A DNA stretch of 64,000 nt, taken from positions 248,001 through 312,000 of the forward strand of contig NZ_WELG01000001.1 in assembly GCF_009184425.1 (NCBI RefSeq), read 5' to 3'. The notes under the pieces were generated by a model that made no database searches, had not been told where the DNA came from, and worked only from the letters and a program-made list of their open reading frames with translations. Each line of letters opens with the position of its first letter. Within the stretch, counting starts at the first letter, position 1. This document shows, piece by piece, positions 33,989 through 42,637 of the stretch. Origin of the DNA: Flagellimonas olearia (GTDB lineage Bacteria; Bacteroidota; Bacteroidia; Flavobacteriales; Flavobacteriaceae). Both the position numbers and the translations under genes were made by a program.

Positions 33989-35431
33989 TTAAACGTTTAC
34001 CGTTTCCACATACACGTTGCCGAAGTTATCCGTAACCTCAATGATGATTTCATCTACTTCATCACTAGGTTCAAAAAAGAACATATGGTCAGTTGAAGCA
34101 GGCTCTACCCAAGTTCTTCGTTCGGGCAGTTTTTTACCCAAATGGAGCTCGGTGCTTAAGGGGTCGGTGGTCTTTACGTTTCTCACATGCGCATTTCGGT
34201 TTCCGTTTTCATACCAACAGATGTTCCATTTGGGGTTCCAATTCCAGACATTGATACTGCACGAATTTGGGAATTCTGGGTTTGCTCCTCTTTTATAAAA
34301 CCTGAATTGATGGGTTTTGGGTTTGTCCACGGCTTTATAATACCATGAAAGGTCACTACCGCTCATTTGATATACCCCATATCCATTGGGTGTACCATCA
34401 CTGCAGATAGGTCCGCTCCACCATGCACCACATACCGCACCATGCACATGCTCAAAACAGTTTTCTTCAAAGGTGTTATAGTTTCTATGGGTATGCCCTG
34501 AAAGGATATGGACTTTGTAGGGCGCCAAAAGCTCATAGAGGTGGCTCTTGTTCTTCACTCCGCCAGCAATAGGGATATGGGTACAGACCACCACAGTGCG
34601 GCCAGCCTCAATGTATTGGAGATCCTGTTCCAGCCATGCCAGCTGATTTTCGGTGATATAGCCTATGTATTCGCGTTCAACGCCGGTAAAGAAAACGTCA
34701 TCGAGCACTACATAATGGATTTCACCCCGGTTGAAAGAATAGTACGAAGGTCCAAACAGTCGGTTAAAAGTTCGGGTTGTGGCCTCATCGCTTCGTGAAT
34801 CCAAATCCATATCGTGGTTTCCAATCACCTGAAAAAATGGAATTTCAGTGGCTTTGATGGCTTTGTTGTAGTCTTCGAACAAATGGAGCCGGTCATATAC
34901 CAAATCCCCACAACCCACCCCAAAAGTATTGGGGTCGTTCAATTCTTTGATGGTCTTGATGAAATCTGGAGTGGACGTTTTCAGTAATTCCCCAGCTTCG
35001 TATTCATTTTGGATTTGGGGATCGGCCAGAAGCAATAGACTGTGTTTGTCATCGGACACTTCATTTTTCTTGAGTTGGAACAGAAACTCATTCTTCTCTT
35101 TGCTGGTATCAATGGGTTGGAAGAAAGAAGCGGAACCATTGGACAACTGATTCAAAGTATACCCGGATGGGATACTTAAAAACACAAAGGGCTGTTGGGC
35201 AATGCTCCAAAAATCAAAGTGGCCGTTGTGGTCCGTGGCGGTGACCGTGACACCGTCTGAAACCACAATCTTGGACAATCCTTTGCCACTACTGACCACC
35301 CTTCCTTTTATCCTGATAGGTTTGGAGCGGGTAACGATACTATCCCAGCTCAAAACTGGAGATATGCCCAGAAGCGAAAATGCCCCTGCGGTCCATCCCA
35401 TCTTTTTAACAAATGTTCTTCGGTTTTCCAT
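33989..35431 (-). CDS. Exported calcineurin-like metallophosphoesterase
   Basis: A 480-residue protein with a Tat-like signal (NRRTFVKKMGWTAGAFSLLG). An N-terminal beta-sandwich (IRIKGRVVSSGKGLSKIVVSDG) precedes the phosphoesterase core (about 130-340), with metal ligands in LLADPQI, GCGDLVYD, VIGNHDMD, THIPIAG and SGHTHR. A C-terminal beta domain (about 345-480) closes it. The three-part plan matches Bacteroidota metallophosphatases with MetallophosN/MetallophosC flanks, which act in the periplasm on phosphomonoesters or -diesters. It lies between the dehydrogenase gene (158 nt gap) and the FecR-SusCD genes, all on the same strand. Confidence 0.9.
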   Translation of the reverse strand: MENRRTFVKKMGWTAGAFSLLGISPVLSWDSIVTRSKPIRIKGRVVSSGKGLSKIVVSDGVTVTATDHNGHFDFWSIAQQPFVFLSIPSGYTLNQLSNGSASFFQPIDTSKEKNEFLFQLKKNEVSDDKHSLLLLADPQIQNEYEAGELLKTSTPDFIKTIKELNDPNTFGVGCGDLVYDRLHLFEDYNKAIKATEIPFFQVIGNHDMDLDSRSDEATTRTFNRLFGPSYYSFNRGEIHYVVLDDVFFTGVEREYIGYITENQLAWLEQDLQYIEAGRTVVVCTHIPIAGGVKNKSHLYELLAPYKVHILSGHTHRNYNTFEENCFEHVHGAVCGAWWSGPICSDGTPNGYGVYQMSGSDLSWYYKAVDKPKTHQFRFYKRGANPEFPNSCSINVWNWNPKWNICWYENGNRNAHVRNVKTTDPLSTELHLGKKLPERRTWVEPASTDHMFFFEPSDEVDEIIIEVTDNFGNVYVETVNV

Positions 35432-35589
35432 ATTCTGTTTTTAAGGTTGTTTATGAATGAGTCAAAGAAAATGGGTAGGGCACGTAGTCCGAACTCTTTG
35501 TTTCTTCGTTAAGAAATCCAGAAATGAAAAAGAGAAGCTGTTTGTATTTGGAGGTTCAATGCGTATTTCTACGTTTTCCAGGGGAGGAG

Positions 35590-37374
35590 TTATGGGACCT
35601 TGTGGGGTACTACCCCTATAATTTTTCGGATGATGCCATCGGCTTTGTTCATGGTGTAGAGATTTCCGTCCCCATCTTTTCCTATGCGAAGATCTGTTCG
35701 GGATTTCCCGACTATTTTTTTCATATCTGTATGTTCCCCTTTATAAAAAATACCAAGCTCTTGGATGGGAATGGGCTGTGGTTCTTCTGAAAAACCATTG
35801 AGGAAAAAGAGTTTTCCCCGTACAATGTCCCCAAAAATATATTGATGGTTGAGTTCCTTGATTGGGCCTTCATAGACATATCCTCCAGAAATGGCATTCC
35901 CGGTTTCATGGCCATAGAGGGCAAACGGAAGTTCATACCTCATGTCGTTTGGGGTGAGGTTGTAGGTTTCTTTTATTTGTTTTGGGTTGATGCCAAAGTA
36001 CCCTTCGCGTTCATTCCAGCCATAATCGCTACCGGGCTTGACCACATTGACTTCTTCCACGGTCAGTTCTCCCACATCTCCCGTGACCAGACGAGCATTT
36101 TCTCCCTTCCCGACCCATGTGATTCGATGTGGATTTCTGAATCCGTAAGCATATATTTCTTTCCAGATATCCTTATCGCTTTCATTGGCATAAGGGTTGC
36201 CCTTTGGAATTCCATAGTTTCCGTTTCTGGAATTGTTCCCGGTGGGGTCCAATCTAAGGATGGTACCCAGTGGCGAGCGGATACTATGGCATAACTCCGG
36301 ATATCCTGCAATGGTACTGCCCCCATCCCCAATACCCAAATACAGCATGCCATAATCCGGGTTGTTTTTATCCGTGACATTTGAGAAGATGATGTCCTGC
36401 ATACCGTGCAATCGGGTAGGGACATCGATTCGGAGAAGTTCTTTCCTGCTTCCTTGAAAAATCGGTTGCGTGGGATCACTGTTCACCCATTCGGTCAGTA
36501 TCCATTGCATGGCTACTTCAATTCCTTTTCCTAAAGGAAAATCGGATATAATGCCTAGAGGTTTTTCGGTATGGATGGTATAGATTTTTCCGTTTTGTAA
36601 ATACTCTGGATGGAAGGTGAAGCTTCCAAGTCCCGATGCGAGTCCTGGACCATCGATAAAGTTTTCCGTTCTTTCCTTTAGATCCAGAAAGACGTTGGCC
36701 TTACCGTTTTGCAATTGGTAAATACTTCCTCTTTGATCATGAGTAAAGAGTATCGACTTACCATTTTTTAAGGGAACAGAACGCATACTGGCCACTCGGG
36801 AAGGGGGATTTTCCCCAGTTTTGGGCATTTTAATGAAATCCTCCAGCACAACGGATAAGTTGGAGTGGTGTACCTTGGGAATTGTGCTTAGGTCCGGTTT
36901 GGTTCTTTCGATGGAATCCTTGCTTTTCCCAATACCTGTTTCATTATCGTCAAATAGTAAGCCCAAACTATCCGATGTTTTATGGATATAGGTGAATATG
37001 GACTCAACCTCTTCTTGGGACAGGAACGCAAACGAGGGCATATAGCTTTTGTACTGATCAAACAGCTTTGCGGCCCGCTCGTCTTTATCTTTAATTAGCT
37101 TTTCGGGATTCTGTACAAATTGAAGCAGCCAATCTTTTTCAATTTGAGTTGTGATTCCTCCCAATTTAGGTCCCATGCCATTCATCTTGAGGTCATGGCA
37201 CGAAGCGCAGTATTGATGATATAGAGCTTTGCCTTGGATGGCATCCCCGGTCCATTTTGATTCTTTTTTGGGTTGGCATCCCGAGACAAAAATGATTCCG
37301 ATAAGCAATGCAAAAGCAATCCATGGAATGGTACGACTATCTTTTTTGCGTAGGGGATGCGTTCGGATTGACAT
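35590..37374 (-). CDS. PQQ-dependent sugar dehydrogenase (GSDH type) fused to cytochrome c, lipoprotein
   Basis: A 594-residue periplasmic protein. A membrane helix ends in lipobox VSGC (Cys33). A cytochrome c domain follows (about 45-140; heme site CASCH, with YMPSF as likely axial Met). Then comes a six-bladed GSDH propeller typical of soluble PQQ sugar dehydrogenases (MYLGIGDGGST, NPHRITWV, YGWNEREGYFG, GGYVYEGP). It should oxidise an aldose and pass electrons to its own heme. The ThuA gene is 14 nt upstream, so both are co-transcribed. No PQQ synthesis genes are in the window. Confidence 0.9.
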   Translation of the reverse strand: MSIRTHPLRKKDSRTIPWIAFALLIGIIFVSGCQPKKESKWTGDAIQGKALYHQYCASCHDLKMNGMGPKLGGITTQIEKDWLLQFVQNPEKLIKDKDERAAKLFDQYKSYMPSFAFLSQEEVESIFTYIHKTSDSLGLLFDDNETGIGKSKDSIERTKPDLSTIPKVHHSNLSVVLEDFIKMPKTGENPPSRVASMRSVPLKNGKSILFTHDQRGSIYQLQNGKANVFLDLKERTENFIDGPGLASGLGSFTFHPEYLQNGKIYTIHTEKPLGIISDFPLGKGIEVAMQWILTEWVNSDPTQPIFQGSRKELLRIDVPTRLHGMQDIIFSNVTDKNNPDYGMLYLGIGDGGSTIAGYPELCHSIRSPLGTILRLDPTGNNSRNGNYGIPKGNPYANESDKDIWKEIYAYGFRNPHRITWVGKGENARLVTGDVGELTVEEVNVVKPGSDYGWNEREGYFGINPKQIKETYNLTPNDMRYELPFALYGHETGNAISGGYVYEGPIKELNHQYIFGDIVRGKLFFLNGFSEEPQPIPIQELGIFYKGEHTDMKKIVGKSRTDLRIGKDGDGNLYTMNKADGIIRKIIGVVPHKVP

Positions 37375-37388
37375 AAGGGAACGTTAGG

Positions 37389-38186
37389 TTATTCACTTTC
37401 GGATCTGTCCAAAACGTAAAGTATCCCTCCTAAAACATGGTTCAAAAAACGTTCATCTGAATACGATTCCTTGGTGTGGCCCAAAGCGGTATAGAACATT
37501 CGCCCGCCTTCAAAAGGTTTGTACCACGAAATGGGATGTCCGTTCTTATGCTTTCCTCCTTTGTAAGTGGACTCATCCACAGAAATGAGAAGATTGAAAT
37601 TGTCATCCATCCAACGAAAATTGTACCACTCGTCAAAGCGTTTCCAGATTTGGGATAAATACTGGGTGGACAAGTGCGTGTTATCGTGAACAATGAGGGT
37701 AGCTTCTTGTGGTTCTGGATGTCCATCAAAATAACCACCGATCATTTTGCCATACCAGTCCCATTCATATTCGGTTGTGGATGCCCCATGGATTCCCATA
37801 AAACCTCCCCCGGATTGTATGAAATTCTTGAAAGCGGCCTCTTGCTTTCGGTTGAATACATTTCCGCTGGTACTTAGGAAGAGGACAGCATCATACTCCT
37901 TAAGTTTTTTGGTGTTGAACCAGCTGGATTTTTCCGTGGCATCAACCTTGATTCCGTTCTCAGCGCCTAGTTTTTTTAGGGCCTCAATGCCTACTTCAAT
38001 GGACTCATGCCGAAAACCTTTGGTCTTTGAGAAAACCAGTAACTTTTTGGAAGGGGCATCTTGGCACCAAACCAAAAGAGGCACAAAGCATAGCATGCAG
38101 AGCAGTAATCCTATTCTTTTTGCCTTAGGAAAGGAGCGTCTGGAATTGCCTGAAACTATTTTGTTGAGTAAGCTTTTGGAGTGCAT
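37389..38186 (-). CDS. ThuA-domain protein, exported
   Basis: A 265-residue protein with a signal peptide (LLLCMLCFVPLLVWC) and a ThuA fold related to class I glutamine amidotransferases: KLLVFSKTKGFRHESIEVG, FLSTSGNVFN, GGGFMGIHGAST, FYTALGHTKESYSDERFLNHVLGGI. ThuA proteins are linked to trehalose/sucrose utilisation and often accompany sugar dehydrogenases and GSDH domains in Bacteroidota. The Cys at the end of the hydrophobic stretch could be a lipidation site. It is the first gene of the thuA-GSDH unit. The enzymatic role is unproven. Confidence 0.87.
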   Translation of the reverse strand: MHSKSLLNKIVSGNSRRSFPKAKRIGLLLCMLCFVPLLVWCQDAPSKKLLVFSKTKGFRHESIEVGIEALKKLGAENGIKVDATEKSSWFNTKKLKEYDAVLFLSTSGNVFNRKQEAAFKNFIQSGGGFMGIHGASTTEYEWDWYGKMIGGYFDGHPEPQEATLIVHDNTHLSTQYLSQIWKRFDEWYNFRWMDDNFNLLISVDESTYKGGKHKNGHPISWYKPFEGGRMFYTALGHTKESYSDERFLNHVLGGILYVLDRSESE

Positions 38187-38250
38187 ATGGTGTTATTTGG
38201 TTGTTTTGTGTTAAAAATACACAAATACAATAATAGGAATGTTTCCGTAT

Positions 38251-38282
38251 AAAAAAAAGCATTGTTAAAACAATGCTTTTTT
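38251..38282 (-). terminator. Bidirectional-type terminator after nrdA
   Basis: GCATTGT pairs with ACAATGC around TAAA (38259-38276), flanked by an A-run (38251-38258) and a T-run (38277-38282). On the minus strand it ends the nrdB-nrdA transcript, 62 nt after the nrdA stop. Confidence 0.85.
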
Positions 38283-38343
38283 AATACTGTAAGGAAAATC
38301 CAAATGGGATTTCATACAAGTTTATGTTATATAGAGGTATCCA

Positions 38344-40137
38344 CTACGCCTCACAACTGGCACATTCTTTTTTCTGCTTGAATTTTTGTGCAGCATTCAT
38401 GCTATGTTGGTAATACAGGGATTTTAGCCCCAATTTCCAGGCGGTTACATGGATTTTGTTGATGTCCTTTGTGGGCATGTCCGGGTGCACAATGATGTTC
38501 ACGGACTGTCCTTGATCTATATGGTTCTGTCTATTGGCCGCTTGATAAATTATATCCAATTGGTCCAACTCTGAATAGGTTTTGAATATGGCCTTTTCTT
38601 CTTCGGACAAGAAATCCAAATGCTGTACAGATCCATCCATGTCCCGGATACTTTTCCAAACCTCGGTGTTGTTTTGCCCTTTTTCCTCCAAAAGTTCCAT
38701 GAGATATGGATTTTTGATGGTCACCTTGATCTTGGCGATATCTTTCACGTAGCAATTGGACCAGATGGGTTCAATTCCCTGGGAAACCTGGCCCAAGATA
38801 AACGCAGAGGAAGTGGTGGGCGCTATGGCATTCAATGTGGCGTTTCGCCTTCCGTAGCCTTTCAGCACCTCGGGCTCACCAAAACGTTCGGCCAATGCCT
38901 CGGAAGCGCTGTAGGAACGCTCTTTGATGGTTTTGAAAATTTCACTGTTCAGGTTATAGGCTTCTTGACTGTCAAAGGCCAATCTTTTGGATTGCAATAG
39001 GGAATGCCATCCCAATACACCCAAGCCCAAAGCCCTATTTTCCTTGGCAAAGTTATAGGCTCGCTCCATAAAAAGGAAGGTTTGACGGTCATCACGATCG
39101 GATGAATCCCGATAGGCTTCCAACTTTTCAACAAACTCTGTGATTACAGCGTCCAAGAAGTGAACCATGGTTTCCACGGCATCGGTGTCCTTCCACTTAT
39201 CGTAATGCAATACGTTGATGCTGGACAATACACAGACAAAGGACCAATCATCGTTGGAAGGCAACATGATTTCGGTACAAAGGTTACTGGCATGGATACG
39301 GTGCTCTTTGTCCTTGTAAACATCGGCGGCACCATTGTTGGCATTGTCGGAGAAGAACACATACGGATAGCCCATTTCGCCCCTTCGTTGCAACACTTTG
39401 GCCCAAACCGTTCTTTTGTCCACATCGCCATCAATCATTTCCTGCATCCATTGGTTGGTAACGGTAACCCCGTGGGTAAGCTGTTGGATGGGGTTCCCTT
39501 CGGTACCGATTTCCAAAAACTCCATGATATCGTTATGATCTATAGGTAGATACGGTGAAAAACGACCGCGACGAACCGAACCTTGGCTTACCACATCTAC
39601 CATGGATTCAAACAATTGCATAATATGTACGGCACCCGAAGCCTGCCCATTGTTCTTTACTGGGGCGCCCCTGTGTCTGATCTTCCCGAAATAACCCGAA
39701 GTACCACCACCCAATTTGGACATCATGCCCACTTCGGACTGGGTATACAGGATATTGCCCATATCATCATCAATGTGGGAGCCGAAACAACTGATCGGAA
39801 GCCCTCTTCTTTTACCGAAGTTTGACCACACAGGTGATGCCAAAGAAAAGAAACCTTCGGACATATAATTGTAGAACTTGTCTGCATAGCCCGGAATCCC
39901 CAAGATATCCTCGGCCCTTTCGGCAATTTCCCGAATACGGCCCTCTGGGGTAACGCCCTCCGTGAGATACCCCGACGCCAAAAATTGGCGACTGTATTCG
40001 TTCAACCATTCAAACCCTTGTGGTTCTTCCTGGGTCTTGAGCTTGGTTAGGGTGCTTTTTCTGGCATTTAAAAGTTCTTGGGTACTGTTGTCTTGACTTT
40101 GTTCAACAATGTGGGGGGCTTGGGCTTTGTTCTCCAT
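38344..40137 (-). CDS. nrdA: Ribonucleoside-diphosphate reductase, alpha subunit (no ATP-cone)
   Basis: A 597-residue catalytic subunit of class I RNR, which reduces ribonucleotides to deoxyribonucleotides. Active-site residues are visible: the first Cys in LPISCFGSH, N-x-C-x-E in SNLCTEI, the partner Cys in SFVCVLSSINV, and the radical-path tyrosines in KSLYYQH. The C-terminal redox pair is ECASC. It starts directly with the catalytic domain and lacks the usual N-terminal ATP-cone of about 90 residues, which is found on the beta subunit instead. nrdB ends 3 nt upstream, so the two form an operon. Confidence 0.96.
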   Translation of the reverse strand: MENKAQAPHIVEQSQDNSTQELLNARKSTLTKLKTQEEPQGFEWLNEYSRQFLASGYLTEGVTPEGRIREIAERAEDILGIPGYADKFYNYMSEGFFSLASPVWSNFGKRRGLPISCFGSHIDDDMGNILYTQSEVGMMSKLGGGTSGYFGKIRHRGAPVKNNGQASGAVHIMQLFESMVDVVSQGSVRRGRFSPYLPIDHNDIMEFLEIGTEGNPIQQLTHGVTVTNQWMQEMIDGDVDKRTVWAKVLQRRGEMGYPYVFFSDNANNGAADVYKDKEHRIHASNLCTEIMLPSNDDWSFVCVLSSINVLHYDKWKDTDAVETMVHFLDAVITEFVEKLEAYRDSSDRDDRQTFLFMERAYNFAKENRALGLGVLGWHSLLQSKRLAFDSQEAYNLNSEIFKTIKERSYSASEALAERFGEPEVLKGYGRRNATLNAIAPTTSSAFILGQVSQGIEPIWSNCYVKDIAKIKVTIKNPYLMELLEEKGQNNTEVWKSIRDMDGSVQHLDFLSEEEKAIFKTYSELDQLDIIYQAANRQNHIDQGQSVNIIVHPDMPTKDINKIHVTAWKLGLKSLYYQHSMNAAQKFKQKKECASCEA

Positions 40138-40140
40138 AAT

Positions 40141-41415
40141 TTAAAAAAGGTCGTCGCTGGTTATACTTTGTGTTCTTTTGCTATAGTTGATGGATCGTTT
40201 TACAAAAAAGTCACCATGTTTGGTTCCAATGATCTCATCATCGAACCATTCGGTCTGCTCCAATAGTTTTTGGTCCACATCGAAGATTTTGGCAATGCCA
40301 ATGCTTTCCAAGGAATTGTTGAATCGGTTTTTGATGAATTCGTTTACCACCGCCTTGGGAAGGAAATCCAGTTCCCCCTCCTCAAAGATCCAATCCACAA
40401 TTTTGCTCTCGGCTTCAAAGGCTTTTTCACAGATTTCCTGGATCATGCTCTTGTACGCATCGTCAAACCACTCGGGATGTTCTTTTTTGATGATATTGAT
40501 GACGTCAATTCCAAAATCGCCGTGGATTTGCTCTTCCTTGGAAGTGGCCTCCACCACATTGGAAATTCCCTTGAGCACATTTTTATGCTTGTTAAAGGCC
40601 ATGATGATCAAAAACTGGGAGAAAAGTGAAACATGTTCAATAAACAAGGAAAATAGCAGAATGGACTCTGCGTACTCCTTATTGTTCTCACTCTTGGCAT
40701 TTTTCAGGGCCGTTTCCAAGTACTGCACCCGTTTCATGATCACCGGTTTTTTCTTCAGATTCTCAAACTCCTGGTTGAGGCCTAAAATTTCCAATAGGTG
40801 TGAATAAGCATCGTGGTGCCTTACCTCACTTTCGGCAAAAGTGGCACCCACGGAGCCTATTTCCGGTTTGGGCATACGGTGATAGATGTCTCCCCAAAAC
40901 GTTTTTACCGCCACTTCAATCTGCGAAATGGCCAACATGGTATTTTTGATGGCACTGCGCTCCACATCGCTCAATCCCGATTTAAAATCCTGGATGTCAC
41001 TGGTAAAGTTGAACTCCGTATGGATCCAATAGGAATGACGTATGGCTGGCACATATTCATACAATTGTGGGTACTCGTAGGGCTTTAGGTTAATACGCTT
41101 TTCAAAAATGTCCGTCTCGCGCATTTGGGCCCTTTTGTTCCTGTAAATGATGTAGGCCTTGGCCACATCATGGAACTCACTGTCCATCAATACATTTTCC
41201 ACAACATCCTGGACCTCCTCAACGGTTGGCACATAATGTTCATCCTTTTGCATCCGTTCCAATAGGGTTTCATGAACGCTATTGGCTATGCTCTGCGCAT
41301 CATTTATCTGACCATGGTCCACTGCGGTCATGGCCTTTAAGATTGCGTTGGTTATTTTGTGCAAATCGAAGGGCTGTGTACTAAAATCCCTTTTAGTAAT
41401 GTGAGAAATATGCAT
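40141..41415 (-). CDS. nrdB: Ribonucleoside-diphosphate reductase, beta subunit with N-terminal ATP-cone
   Basis: A 424-residue radical-generating subunit. Residues 1-95 are an ATP-cone (VVRKR-like start HITKRDFSTQPFDLHKITNAILKA, with VPTVEEVQDVVENVLM), a regulatory domain normally found on NrdA. The metal-binding core follows: YWIHTEFNFTSD, ISQIEVAVKTFWGDIY, and E-x2-H-x3-Y in ESEVRHHDAYSH, so a Tyr is retained at the radical position. The cone-on-beta arrangement is known from Leeuwenhoekiella blandensis, where dATP inhibits by changing beta oligomerisation; such enzymes use a dimanganese cofactor. The same is inferred here. First gene of the nrdB-nrdA operon. Confidence 0.95.
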   Translation of the reverse strand: MHISHITKRDFSTQPFDLHKITNAILKAMTAVDHGQINDAQSIANSVHETLLERMQKDEHYVPTVEEVQDVVENVLMDSEFHDVAKAYIIYRNKRAQMRETDIFEKRINLKPYEYPQLYEYVPAIRHSYWIHTEFNFTSDIQDFKSGLSDVERSAIKNTMLAISQIEVAVKTFWGDIYHRMPKPEIGSVGATFAESEVRHHDAYSHLLEILGLNQEFENLKKKPVIMKRVQYLETALKNAKSENNKEYAESILLFSLFIEHVSLFSQFLIIMAFNKHKNVLKGISNVVEATSKEEQIHGDFGIDVINIIKKEHPEWFDDAYKSMIQEICEKAFEAESKIVDWIFEEGELDFLPKAVVNEFIKNRFNNSLESIGIAKIFDVDQKLLEQTEWFDDEIIGTKHGDFFVKRSINYSKRTQSITSDDLF

Positions 41416-41901
41416 GAAAGAAAGTGTTTGGATTTGTTCTAACTGAACTACTATGTAAAATTCATATTTTCTTTAGTTTGATTTTATGTTAACACATTTA
41501 GGTTCTCAACACTTTTATCAACAATGCATTTAATTATTTGATAATCAATATTTAAGAAGTTGTAAATTAAAATTGGTCCAATCAATGGGGTGTAAGGAAG
41601 TATTATCGAACGGTCCCGGAATTACTGTTCCATAAGGTGTTGATACAAGGAACTGTCATCCATTTTCGGAGGATGAATATTTCTACTAACAGGCCTCCAT
41701 GGCACTTAAAGATTTCTAGGGTTTTTGTCTTGTTGATTGAGAAGAAAGTGGTCAGTTTTCGGGTTCAAAATTACTTTTAAGGCATTCATGGGGTGGTGAA
41801 AGTTCTTCCTGAAGGTCTTTTTTGAAGAGACTGATGCTTTAAGATTTTGTTCACTCTTCAAACTCATTTCCGTTAATTGAAAGTTAAACTATTATAATAT
41901 G

Positions 41902-41914
41902 ATAGTAATACTAT
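41902..41914. promoter_or_regulatory. TetR operator candidate ATAGTAATACTAT
   Basis: A 13-nt dyad, symmetric except for the central base, directly abutting TAGTTTTG (41915-41922), a perfect -7 element. An outer repeat AAACTA (41886-41891) / TAGTTT (41915-41920) encloses it. The position fits autorepression by the TetR-type gene 36 nt downstream. The arms equal those of the palindrome at 2674-2689. Confidence 0.65.
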
Positions 41915-41922
41915 TAGTTTTG
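41915..41922 (+). promoter_or_regulatory. -7 promoter element of the tetR-ABC-hlyD-tolC operon (TAGTTTTG)
   Basis: A perfect TAnnTTTG, 28 nt before the tetR ATG. No TTG was found at the expected -33 distance. Confidence 0.6.
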
Positions 41923-41950
41923 CCGTTTCTAATTTCAAAGTATTTCAATC

Positions 41951-42637
41951 ATGGATAGGTTGATGCAGTCCATCAAGATGGACATCAATGAAAAACTCTA
42001 TGTGAAGGATCCCGAATCATCCACATTGGGAAAAAAAATTGTTGAGCAAGGCATTCTCTTGATATACGAGATAGGTTTTGAATGTTTCACCTTTAAAAAG
42101 TTGGGGGCAAGGATTGGCTCCAATGAGAGTTCCATCTATCGCTATTTTGAGAATAAGCACAAGTTCTTGCTGTATTTGGCTTCTTGGTATTGGGGTTGGA
42201 CGGAATACAAGTTGGTGTTTGCCACCCATAGTATTTCAGATCGTAATGAAAAGCTGAAGAAAGCGTTGGAAATACTGGCCCAGACCGTTGAGGAGGATAA
42301 ATCCTTTACCCATGTCAATGAAGTGGTATTGAACAAGATTGTAATCAGTGAGTATTCCAAATCATACCTGACCAAAGAAGTGGACAATGAAAATAAAGAG
42401 GGGTATTTCACCATTTACAAAAGGTTGGTGGATAGACTTAGTGAGATGATTGCGGCCGTGGATCCAGAATATCCATATCCACTTAGCCTGTCCAGTATGG
42501 TCATGGAAGGGACCCTGCACCAATTTTTCTTACAAGAACACTTCCCGGCCCTTACCAGTTGCAATGATAAGGTGACTCCCGCCGAATACTTTGTGGACTT
42601 AATTTTCCGAACCTTAAAAACAAAGCCCAATGGCTAA
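41951..42637 (+). CDS. TetR-family transcriptional regulator
   Basis: A 228-residue repressor. The HTH is near residues 30-75 (IVEQGILLIYEIGFECFTFKKLGARIGSNESSIYRYFENKHKFLLYLASW). The C-terminal ligand-binding half is divergent (FFLQEHFPALTSC near the end). It overlaps the exporter gene by 8 nt, so regulator and transporter share one mRNA. The dyad at 41902-41914 in its promoter is the likely binding site. The effector is unknown. Confidence 0.9.
   Translation: MDRLMQSIKMDINEKLYVKDPESSTLGKKIVEQGILLIYEIGFECFTFKKLGARIGSNESSIYRYFENKHKFLLYLASWYWGWTEYKLVFATHSISDRNEKLKKALEILAQTVEEDKSFTHVNEVVLNKIVISEYSKSYLTKEVDNENKEGYFTIYKRLVDRLSEMIAAVDPEYPYPLSLSSMVMEGTLHQFFLQEHFPALTSCNDKVTPAEYFVDLIFRTLKTKPNG

Larger units (their letters stand above)
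41416..41950. other. Intergenic region between nrdB and the tetR gene
   Basis: 535 bp between divergent genes, AT-rich. It holds the tetR promoter and operator near its right end, a small inverted repeat TCATCC/GGATGA (41656-41661, 41671-41676), and TTGATAATCAA near 41538. No coding sequence, RNA gene or clear nrd promoter element could be recognised. Confidence 0.6.

Noticed and set aside
41528-41550. TTGATAATCAA as another Crp/FNR-like box
   Set aside because: The half-sites are separated by one base instead of four, and no suitably spaced -7 element or nearby start codon exists.
41416-41950. Small gene or RNA in the nrdB-tetR gap
   Set aside because: No open frame with a plausible start and composition and no stable long hairpin was found. 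It is treated as intergenic.
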